Assembly: GCA_016938395.1 (NCBI GenBank) | Contig: JAFGUS010000183.1 | Span: 1 to 9,677, forward strand | Source: Coriobacteriia bacterium | GTDB taxonomy: Bacteria; Actinomycetota; Coriobacteriia; Anaerosomatales; Anaerosomataceae | Length of the DNA: 9,677 nucleotides | Direction: 5' to 3' | In this document: positions 1-5,768 of the stretch, one piece after another | Layout: each line of letters begins with the position of its first letter | Numbering within the stretch: the stretch's first letter is position 1 | Notes under the pieces: model-generated | Told to the model about the DNA's origin: nothing | The model's database searches: none | The model's input: only the letters and a program-made list of their open reading frames with translations | Translations under genes and position numbers: made by a program

Positions 1-1
1 C

Positions 2-1174
2 GAAGCCGTCGTGGCCGACATGCCCGCGGCGACCCTTGCACACGACGCGCCGGTCTACCACCCGGCCAAGGAGCGTCCGGCGTATCTGGATGAGGTCCAG
101 GCGTTCGACCCCATGACGCTCGAGCACCCGGATACGGTCGAGGGACTCAACAACGCACTGCTGCGTGTCCTTGCGAGCCCCAACATCTGTTCGCGTCGCT
201 GGATCTGGGAGCAGTATGACCACCAGGTGATGCTCAACACGGTCGTCGTGCCCGGCTCGGATGCGGCTGTCCTTCGCATCGGCGATACGGGCCGTGGCGA
301 GACCACGGAGCGCGGCATCGCAGTGTCCTCCGACTGCAACGGACGCTACTGCTATCTCGATCCATACGCGGGTGCACAGATCGCGTTCGTGGAGGCCGCG
401 CGCAACGTGGCCTGCAGCGGTGGCCGGGCGGCCGCGATCACCGACTGTCTCAACTTCGGCAATCCCGAGAAGCCCGAGGTGTTCTGGACGTTCTACGAGG
501 GCGTCCGCGGACTCTCCGATGCGTGTGTGGCCTTCGGTGTGCCGGTTATCAGCGGCAACGTGAGCTTCTACAACGAGAGCTTCGGCTCTCCCATCTACCC
601 CACACCGACCGTCGGGCTCGTCGGCGTACTCGAGGACGTCTCAGCGCACTGCACGATGGACTTCAAGCACGAGGGCGACGCCATCGTGCTGCTCGGCCGC
701 ACCAAGAACGAGCTCGGCGGGAGCGAGTATCTCAAGGTCGTGCACGGCATGGTCGCGGGCCGGCCTCCGCGGGTCGACCTGGTGGACGAGCGTCTGCTGA
801 GCGAGCTGCTCGTGACGGCGATCGGCAGCGGCATCGTGCATTCCGCCCACGACTGTTCCGAGGGCGGTCTCGGCGTGGCGCTCGCCGAGAGCTGCATCGC
901 GGGCGGCCTTGGCGCCACCGTCGATCTCGGCGGCACGCTCCCTCCCGTTGCGGCGCTCTTGAGCGAAACGCAGGGCCGGGTGGTTCTCACGGTCGCCCCC
1001 GAGCACTACGACGCCCTCAAGATGCTTGCGGCCACGCACGCGACGCCATGCACGCAGATCGGGGCGGTCGGTGGCGACCGCCTGCGCATTGAGGGGCTTG
1101 TCGACCTCGCGCTCGACGAACTTCGCGAGGCGTTCGAGCCGACACTCGAGCGTCTGGTGCACGGGCAGACCTGA
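2..1174 (+). CDS. purL: Phosphoribosylformylglycinamidine synthase subunit PurL, C-terminal part (5' end outside window)
   Basis: FGAM synthase catalyses the ATP-dependent amination of FGAR to FGAM, step 4 of de novo purine synthesis, in the cytoplasm. The reading frame is open to the left edge; the GTG at 11 is probably internal, because the text before it already reads as PurL. About 390 residues are visible, roughly the C-terminal half of a small-type PurL (normally around 730-760). Recognisable PurL motifs are SGNVSFYNES (about 550-580), PTPTVGLVGV (about 602-631) and HDCSEGGLGVALAESC (848-895), the last being the glycine-rich motif of the second AIRS-like C-terminal domain. The protein stops soon after this domain and has no glutaminase domain, so it is the small type that needs separate PurS and PurQ subunits (family knowledge; neither is in the window). 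It leads the purine cluster, 58 nt before the next gene. Identification is firm; the true start is unseen. Confidence 0.96.
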   Translation, partial: EAVVADMPAATLAHDAPVYHPAKERPAYLDEVQAFDPMTLEHPDTVEGLNNALLRVLASPNICSRRWIWEQYDHQVMLNTVVVPGSDAAVLRIGDTGRGETTERGIAVSSDCNGRYCYLDPYAGAQIAFVEAARNVACSGGRAAAITDCLNFGNPEKPEVFWTFYEGVRGLSDACVAFGVPVISGNVSFYNESFGSPIYPTPTVGLVGVLEDVSAHCTMDFKHEGDAIVLLGRTKNELGGSEYLKVVHGMVAGRPPRVDLVDERLLSELLVTAIGSGIVHSAHDCSEGGLGVALAESCIAGGLGATVDLGGTLPPVAALLSETQGRVVLTVAPEHYDALKMLAATHATPCTQIGAVGGDRLRIEGLVDLALDELREAFEPTLERLVHGQT

Positions 1175-1189
1175 GCACGGACCGTGCTC
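1173..1189. promoter_or_regulatory. 17-nt perfect palindrome at the purL stop codon
   Basis: GAGCACGG and CCGTGCTC flank a single central A, beginning inside the purL TGA stop codon. As RNA it can fold into a 7-bp stem with a 3-nt loop, but no T-run follows, so it is a poor intrinsic terminator. As DNA it has the form of a dimer-binding operator. An extended -10-like TGCTATGCT (1194-1202) lies just downstream, which would place the palindrome across the -35 region. No -35 consensus is visible. Its function, either mRNA 3' end or operator, is inference. Confidence 0.35.
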
Positions 1190-1220
1190 ACGGTGCTATG
1201 CTTCCCACGTCGGCGTACGT

Positions 1221-1227
1221 AAGGAGG
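1221..1227 (+). promoter_or_regulatory. Strong ribosome binding site AAGGAGG
   Basis: A full Shine-Dalgarno sequence lies 5 nt before the GTG at 1233. It fixes the start of the DUF4126-type gene, and the longer upstream reading frame in the same phase is therefore not used. Confidence 0.85.
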
Positions 1228-1232
1228 CAGAC

Positions 1233-1793
1233 GTGGAGTTGCTGACCGGCCTCGGCCTGTCGATTCCCGCTGGCCTGAACGCATACATCCCGCTGCTCGT
1301 CGTCGCGATCTCGCAGCACTTCGAGTGGCTCGAGCTGAAAGCACCCTTCAACGTGCTCGGTGAGTGGTGGATGATCGCCATCATCGCGGTGCTCCTTGTG
1401 GTCGAGATGGTGGCCGACAAGATTCCGGCGGTCGATCACGTCAACGATGCGATCCAGGGATTCGTCCGCCCGGCGGCCGGTGGCGTGGTGGCGGTCGCCG
1501 CAGCGGGAAGCGCCGTCGATATCAGCCCGTGGCTGCTCGTGTTGGCCGGTGTCGTCCTGGCGGGCGGCGTGCACGCGGTCAAGGCGACCACCCGTCCGGC
1601 CGTCAACCTGACGACGGCCGGTGTGGGCACGCCGGCCGTGAGCGCCGCCGAAGATGCCGGTGCACTCGTGCTCTCCGTCATGGCGCTCATCGCGCCGGTG
1701 CTCGTGGTGTTCGTTTCGGCTGGAGTCGTCTACTCGCTGTGGCGTCTGTGGCGGCGGCACCGCACGACGGGCAGCATCATCGCGGAGCCGTAG
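1233..1793 (+). CDS. DUF4126-type integral membrane protein, function unknown
   Basis: A 186-residue hydrophobic protein starting at a GTG chosen for the ideal AAGGAGG 5 nt upstream. It resembles the DUF4126 family: an N-terminal GLSIPAGLNAYIPLL stretch (residues 8-22), the polar motif ADKIPAVDHVNDAI (61-74) followed by VRPAAGG (78-84), and VKATTRPAVN (116-125). About four to five membrane segments are predicted by eye, near residues 8-27, 46-61, 82-112 (possibly two) and 143-170. A basic tail RLWRRHR (171-177) would probably face the cytoplasm. The family has no assigned biochemical function that I know of. The gene sits between purL and purF on the same strand, 58 nt after purL and 106 nt before purF, so co-transcription with purine genes is likely but unproven. 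The family assignment rests on motif memory, not a search. Confidence 0.85.
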   Translation: MELLTGLGLSIPAGLNAYIPLLVVAISQHFEWLELKAPFNVLGEWWMIAIIAVLLVVEMVADKIPAVDHVNDAIQGFVRPAAGGVVAVAAAGSAVDISPWLLVLAGVVLAGGVHAVKATTRPAVNLTTAGVGTPAVSAAEDAGALVLSVMALIAPVLVVFVSAGVVYSLWRLWRRHRTTGSIIAEP

Positions 1794-1844
1794 TGTCTTA
1801 CGCCTTCGCTGTCGCGCTACGCCACACCGGGCCCGTCCGGCTCG

Positions 1845-1853
1845 TGTTATCCT
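1845..1853 (+). promoter_or_regulatory. Possible extended -10 promoter for purF
   Basis: TGTTATCCT fits the extended -10 form TGn-TATCCT, 47 nt before the purF start codon. No convincing -35 box is present at the usual distance, which an extended -10 can tolerate. If real it would give purF its own transcript with a leader of about 40 nt, in addition to readthrough from the genes upstream. Confidence 0.35.
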
Positions 1854-1899
1854 ACTCGGCGCACATCTCCCGACTTCTGCGAGGACGTGGAATCCCGGC

Positions 1900-3363
1900 A
1901 TGATCGACAGCCATCGCGACGACGACTGGATCCTGGCCGAACGCCCCGACCACATGGAAGAGGAGTGCGGCGTCTTTGGCGTGTACGCCAGGGGTGAGGA
2001 CGTCGCGCGGCTCACGTACTTCGGCCTCCATGCGCTCCAACACCGCGGGCAGGAGTCGGCGGGTATCGCAGTGGCGGATGGTCACAGCCTCATGGTCGTC
2101 AAGAACCTCGGCCTTGTGGCACAGGTCTTCACCGAGAGCGATCTCGACTCGCTTCAAGGTGACCTCGCGGTCGGTCATACGCGGTACTCCACGACCGGCG
2201 CGTCGAAGAAGTGGGAGAACGCGCAGCCCATGATCTCGGCCATCGGGCCCAACACGATCGCGCTCGCCCACAACGGGAACCTCGTCAACACCGCCTCGCT
2301 CCGCGAGCAGCTCCAGTCCCTCGGCGTGCGGTTCCGCTCCACCACCGACTCCGAGGTGATGGTGCGCCTCGTCGATCACTTCACGCAGCAGCACGACTCC
2401 ATCCGTGGCGGGATCCGCGATGCGATGCGGTTGATGCGTGGTGCGTATTCGGTCGTCATGATGTCCGAGCAGGCGCTCTACGCCTTCCGTGATGCTCATG
2501 GTGTGCGCCCGCTGTGCATCGGCCGGCTTCCCGAGGACCGTGGTTGGGTGTTCGCATCCGAGACATGCGCGCTCGACATCATCGGCGCGGAGTTCGTGCG
2601 TAACGTCAATCCCGGCGAGCTCATCCGTGTGAAGGACGGCGTGCTCGAGGCCGAACAGGCCGTGCCGGCCGAGAAGCGCAGCCTGTGCGTGTTCGAGTTC
2701 GTATACTTCGCCCGCCCGGACAGCGTGATCTCCGGCCGCTCCGTGTACGAGTCTCGTCGCACCCAGGGTATGGCGCTCGCGAAGACCGCGCCCGTGGAGG
2801 CCGACCTCGTGATAGGTGTACCGGACTCGGGCATTCCCGGCGCCGTCGGCTACGCGCAGGCGAGTGGCATCCCGTACGGCGAGGGCCTCGTCAAGAACCG
2901 CTACGTGGGCCGCACGTTCATCTCGCCGACGCAGTCGCTCCGGCAGCAGGGCATCAGGCTCAAGCTTAACCCGCTCCGTCACATCATCGAGGACAAGCGT
3001 CTTCTGGTGGTCGACGACTCGATCGTCCGGGGTAACACCTCCAAGAAGCTCGTGCAGCTGCTCAGAGACTCCGGCGCGGCCGAGGTGCACCTGCGTCTGA
3101 CGTCCCCGCCGGTCGTCTGGCCCTGCTTCTATGGCATCGATACCGACACGCAGGACCAGCTCATCGCCTCGAGCCATACGGTCGAGCAGATCGCCGAGTT
3201 CATCGGTGCGGATTCCGTGGCATTCCTCGAACTCGAGGACCTGGTCGCCTCCACCGGACGGCCTGCGGGCGATCTGTGCACCGCGTGCTTCAACGGTGCC
3301 TACCCGATCGACATCCCCGACTCGCTGAGACGCGGGAAGCTGCGGCTGGAGCAGGCCGAGTGA
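1900..3363 (+). CDS. purF: Amidophosphoribosyltransferase PurF
   Basis: PurF makes 5-phosphoribosylamine from PRPP and glutamine, the committed step of purine synthesis, in the cytoplasm. The protein has 487 residues. The N-terminal glutamine-hydrolysing domain shows EECGVFG with Cys23 as expected nucleophile, then LQHRGQESAGIA, GHTRYSTTG and AHNGNLVN. The phosphoribosyltransferase domain carries the PRPP-binding motif VVDDSIVRGNTS (residues 370-381). Cys263, Cys409, Cys460 and Cys463 (in LCVFEFVY, WPCFYG and LCTAC) match the four [4Fe-4S] ligands of the Bacillus subtilis type enzyme. The ATG at 1900 gives a 22-residue propeptide to be cleaved before Cys23. The ATG at 1954 (Met19) would leave only four residues before Cys23 and has no ribosome site. 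The site at 1900 is itself weak (GAGG at 1881-1884, 15 nt away). The frame is open further upstream, but that part does not look like PurF. The stop overlaps the next gene (GTGA). Confidence 0.97.
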   Translation: MIDSHRDDDWILAERPDHMEEECGVFGVYARGEDVARLTYFGLHALQHRGQESAGIAVADGHSLMVVKNLGLVAQVFTESDLDSLQGDLAVGHTRYSTTGASKKWENAQPMISAIGPNTIALAHNGNLVNTASLREQLQSLGVRFRSTTDSEVMVRLVDHFTQQHDSIRGGIRDAMRLMRGAYSVVMMSEQALYAFRDAHGVRPLCIGRLPEDRGWVFASETCALDIIGAEFVRNVNPGELIRVKDGVLEAEQAVPAEKRSLCVFEFVYFARPDSVISGRSVYESRRTQGMALAKTAPVEADLVIGVPDSGIPGAVGYAQASGIPYGEGLVKNRYVGRTFISPTQSLRQQGIRLKLNPLRHIIEDKRLLVVDDSIVRGNTSKKLVQLLRDSGAAEVHLRLTSPPVVWPCFYGIDTDTQDQLIASSHTVEQIAEFIGADSVAFLELEDLVASTGRPAGDLCTACFNGAYPIDIPDSLRRGKLRLEQAE

Positions 3364-3806
3364 CCGAGGCCGTCGCGGCGCTCAGCGCGCTCCTGCAGGG
3401 GCTGCGCTTCGGTGTCGCGTACAACCCGCTTGCCGCAGCCATCGCCGCAGCCATTGCGGCAGGCATCTCCGGGTATCCCCGTGCCCCACGGGAGCGCCGC
3501 GTCGAGGCGCTTGGCGTCGTCGCCCTCGGGTGGCTCGTGGGCGATGGGCTGCGCATCCTCGGACATGCGCGCGATCTCTACGATGGCGTGTCCATCACCG
3601 CACTCGGCGGTGCCCCCGAGTGGGCAGGCTGGGTCTTCGTCGGTACCTGGGCGTTCGTCTCGCTCGGGATCGGCTACGTGGTGCCGATGCTGGTGGGCGC
3701 CACCGTGGGCCGGCGCGTCACGCACGGCACCGGCTGGCTCGCCGCCATGGGTGTGGCGCTCGCGCTCACCGTCACGATCTCCGCAGGCGCGGGCGCGCTC
3801 GGGTAG
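3360..3806 (+). CDS. Small four-helix membrane protein translationally coupled to purF, function unknown
   Basis: A 148-residue Ala/Gly/Val-rich protein that I do not recognise. The GTG start overlaps the purF TGA (GTGA), with GGAG at 3348-3351 placed 8 nt upstream, so its translation is probably coupled to purF. Four membrane segments are predicted by eye: residues 23-39, 50-67, 89-114 and 124-145. The 23-39 helix is almost pure Ala/Ile/Gly. The loop PRAPRERR (40-47) is strongly basic, which suggests a cytoplasmic side. Charged residues within or beside the helices are Asp62, Arg65, His69 and Arg71 after helix 2, and Arg118-Arg119 after helix 3. No catalytic motif, signal peptidase site or known transporter signature is visible. 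It lies between purF and purM, but a gap of 129 nt with a hairpin follows, so it may end a purF transcript. A real gene by frame, start signals and composition; the role is open. Confidence 0.85.
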   Translation: MTEAVAALSALLQGLRFGVAYNPLAAAIAAAIAAGISGYPRAPRERRVEALGVVALGWLVGDGLRILGHARDLYDGVSITALGGAPEWAGWVFVGTWAFVSLGIGYVVPMLVGATVGRRVTHGTGWLAAMGVALALTVTISAGAGALG

Positions 3807-3809
3807 AGG

Positions 3810-3835
3810 GTGGGCCGCACCGGCGCCCGGCCCAC
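3810..3835 (+). terminator. GC-rich hairpin between the purF-coupled gene and purM
   Basis: GTGGGCCG (3810-3817) pairs perfectly with CGGCCCAC (3828-3835) around a 10-nt loop, starting 4 nt after the stop codon at 3804-3806. The following bases, GGTGGTTACC, contain no T-run. It may be a U-less or partial terminator or an mRNA-stabilising hairpin. It would allow different transcript levels of purF and purM. Confidence 0.5.
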
Positions 3836-3888
3836 GGTGGTTACCCAGACGTGCTCTTGATCGAGGCATGAGCCGGCCGCCCCTGCGC

Positions 3889-3894
3889 TACAAT
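3889..3894 (+). promoter_or_regulatory. Possible -10 box upstream of purM
   Basis: TACAAT, one base from the TATAAT consensus and rare in such GC-rich DNA, lies 41 nt before the purM start. The nearest -35-like hexamer, TTGATC (3857-3862), is 26 bp away, too far for a normal sigma70 spacer. Overlapping short palindromes GCACGTGC (3895-3902) and GTGCGCAC (3899-3906) follow directly at the expected start of transcription. A separate purM promoter is plausible but not secure. Confidence 0.35.
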
Positions 3895-3935
3895 GCACGT
3901 GCGCACATGCCGTCGCGCAGTCCCGAGGGGAGACC

Positions 3936-4991
3936 ATGGCAACCGACGAGCCGAAGCATCCTGTCGATTACCGCGCCGCTGGCGTGGACACAGCCGAAGG
4001 CGCGCGCGCCATCGAGCGCATCCGGAGCCACGTGCGGGCCACGTACCGGCCCGAGGTGATCGGCGACATCGGCGGCTTCGGGGGGCTCTTCTCGGCCAGG
4101 GCCTTAAAGGACATGGACGACCCCGTGATGGTCTCCGGTACCGACGGCGTGGGGACCAAGCTCGTGCTCGCACAGCTGCTGAGCCAGCACGACACCGTCG
4201 GGATCGACCTCGTGGCGATGTGCGTCAACGACATCCTCGCGTCGGGTGCCGAACCGCTCTTCTTCCTCGACTACGTCGCCGTGGGCAAGCTCGAGTCCGC
4301 TCGCATGGAGCGCATCGTCGCGGGTATCGCCGAGGGCTGCCAGCAGGCCGGATGTGCGCTCGTGGGCGGCGAGATGGCCGAGCACCCTGGCACGATGGAC
4401 CCCGATGAGTACGATCTGTGCGGCTTCTGCGTAGGGGCCGTCGATAGGCCGAAGATGATCACCGGCGAGACGATCGTGCCCGGCGATGTGATCCTCGGCC
4501 TTGGCTCGAGCGGGCTGCATTCCAACGGTTTCTCACTGGTTCGAAAGGTGCTCGTCGAGGGCCACGAGGACGAGCTTTCACTGCCGAGGGTTGACCTCGG
4601 CGGTGCGACGCTCGGCGAGCTGCTGCTCACGCCCACACGCATCTACGTGAAGAGCGTGATCGCGCTCCTTGCCGAGGTGCCCATCAAAGGCATGGCGCAT
4701 ATCACCGGTGGCGGCATCACCGAGAACCTCGACCGCGTGCTGCCCAAGACGTGCGACGCGCGCGTGGTGCGCGGTTCGTGGAAGGTGCCGCGGGTGTTCG
4801 GGCTTGTGCAGGATGCTGCAGGCATCGACGACGACAGCATGTACCGCACCTTCAACATGGGCGTGGGCTTCGCGCTCGTGCTCGACCCCAAGGACGCGCC
4901 GGCCGCAGCGGCCAAGCTGCTTGAGCTCGGCGAGACGGTGGCCGAGATCGGCGAGATCATCGAGGGTTCGGGGGCGGTCATCTATGGGTGA
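3936..4991 (+). CDS. purM: Phosphoribosylformylglycinamidine cyclo-ligase (AIR synthetase) PurM
   Basis: PurM closes the imidazole ring of FGAM to AIR with ATP, step 5 of purine synthesis, in the cytoplasm as a homodimer. The protein has 351 residues, the usual length. The ATG at 3936 follows AGGGGAG (3926-3932). Motifs in order are VSGTDGVGTK (residues 66-75, the ATP-binding loop of the family), GIDLVAMCVNDILASGAEPLF (roughly 89-109), ALVGGEMAEHPG, DLCGFCVGAVD, LGSSGLHSNGFSLVRKV, ITGGGITENL (256-265) and TFNMGVGFALVL. The AIRS N-terminal domain is followed by the AIRS C-terminal domain, the same fold as in PurL upstream. The last 8 nt overlap the purN start (ATGGGTGA at 4984-4991), so the two are probably co-translated. 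No missing residue or truncation is seen. Confidence 0.98.
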   Translation: MATDEPKHPVDYRAAGVDTAEGARAIERIRSHVRATYRPEVIGDIGGFGGLFSARALKDMDDPVMVSGTDGVGTKLVLAQLLSQHDTVGIDLVAMCVNDILASGAEPLFFLDYVAVGKLESARMERIVAGIAEGCQQAGCALVGGEMAEHPGTMDPDEYDLCGFCVGAVDRPKMITGETIVPGDVILGLGSSGLHSNGFSLVRKVLVEGHEDELSLPRVDLGGATLGELLLTPTRIYVKSVIALLAEVPIKGMAHITGGGITENLDRVLPKTCDARVVRGSWKVPRVFGLVQDAAGIDDDSMYRTFNMGVGFALVLDPKDAPAAAAKLLELGETVAEIGEIIEGSGAVIYG

Positions 4992-5754
4992 CGTCTACCG
5001 CGACCCCGTGCCGCCGTTCCTGCGGCGCGTGGGGGTGGAGACCGGAGCGATGGCGCCGGGAGACGCACCCACAGGCCCTGTGGTGCTCGACGAGGCCATT
5101 CGGTCCGAGCTTGCGGACGTGGGCGTCGAACTTCCGGCCGAACCTCTGCCGCTTGCACTCGGCGTGCTCATCTCGGGGAGCGGAACCAACCTGCAGGCCC
5201 TCATAGACGCAATCGCGGCGGGCTCGCTCGACGCGCGCGTCGCTGTCGTGATCTCGAACAAGGAGGCCGCCTACGGTCTGGAGCGGGCGCGCAAGGCCGG
5301 CATCCCATCCGTGCACATCGACCCGGCCATCGGCGACTACCGCGCATACAATCACGCCATCCGTGAGGCGCTCGAGAACCATGGCGTCGAACTCGTGGTG
5401 ATGGCAGGGTATATGCGCCTGCTTGGCACCGAGGTGCTGCGGGCGTTCCCAGGGGCCGTCATCAATCTGCATCCTGCGTTGCTGCCCGCGTTTCCCGGCG
5501 CATCGGCGATCCGCGATGCCTTCGAGTATGGCGTGAAGGTCACCGGTGTCACGGTGCACTTCGCTGACGAGGAGTTCGACCGCGGGCCGATCCTGTGCCA
5601 GGAGGCGATACGCATAGAGGAGTCGGACACGCTCGAGACGCTCGAAGAGAAGATCCACGCAGTCGAGCACCGGCTCTTGCCGGAGGCGGTCCGGCTTGTT
5701 GCCGCCGCACGCCTGCGCCTAGAAGGCCGCACCGTTCACATCAGCGAGGAGTAA
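4984..5754 (+). CDS. purN: Phosphoribosylglycinamide formyltransferase PurN with N-terminal extension
   Basis: PurN transfers a formyl group from 10-formyl-tetrahydrofolate to GAR, step 3 of purine synthesis. From the ATG at 4984 the protein has 256 residues, against about 212 in E. coli. The conserved core begins only near residue 60 (LGVLISGSGTNLQAL), leaving about 56 extra N-terminal residues. Core motifs are ISNKEAAYGLERA, VVMAGYMRLL, INLHPALLPAFPG and EEFDRGPILCQEA. The expected catalytic triad is present as Asn161, His163 and Asp199; the 36-residue His-Asp distance equals that of E. coli His108-Asp144. The 4984 start is favoured by its 8-nt overlap with purM, although its ribosome site is only G-rich (GAGGG 4962-4966, GGGGGCGG 4970-4977). 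An alternative ATG at 5050, with GGAG at 5037-5040, would remove 22 residues and still leave a 34-residue extension. The enzyme identity is secure; the exact start is not. Confidence 0.95.
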   Translation: MGDVYRDPVPPFLRRVGVETGAMAPGDAPTGPVVLDEAIRSELADVGVELPAEPLPLALGVLISGSGTNLQALIDAIAAGSLDARVAVVISNKEAAYGLERARKAGIPSVHIDPAIGDYRAYNHAIREALENHGVELVVMAGYMRLLGTEVLRAFPGAVINLHPALLPAFPGASAIRDAFEYGVKVTGVTVHFADEEFDRGPILCQEAIRIEESDTLETLEEKIHAVEHRLLPEAVRLVAAARLRLEGRTVHISEE

Positions 5755-5759
5755 GGGAG
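5753..5759 (+). promoter_or_regulatory. Ribosome binding site of purH
   Basis: AAGGGAG overlaps the purN TAA stop and lies 9 nt before the purH ATG. It selects the start at 5769 over the longer reading frame that begins inside purN. Confidence 0.75.
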
Positions 5760-5768
5760 TATCCCGGC

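Noticed and set aside
1654..1899. N-terminal extension of purF back into the DUF4126 gene
   Set aside because: The frame is open, but the translation is Arg/Ser-rich, overlaps the preceding gene and does not resemble PurF; the ATG at 1900 already gives a complete propeptide.
1794..1899. Purine riboswitch or PurR box upstream of purF
   Set aside because: I looked for a structured aptamer and for the CCGAACAT-type PurR box and saw neither; only an extended -10-like sequence is present.
1852..3177. Long open frame (441 codons) on the minus strand opposite purF
   Set aside because: It lies wholly antisense to an unmistakable purF, is rich in Arg, His, Asp and Glu without any family motif, and is the usual shadow of high-GC codon bias.
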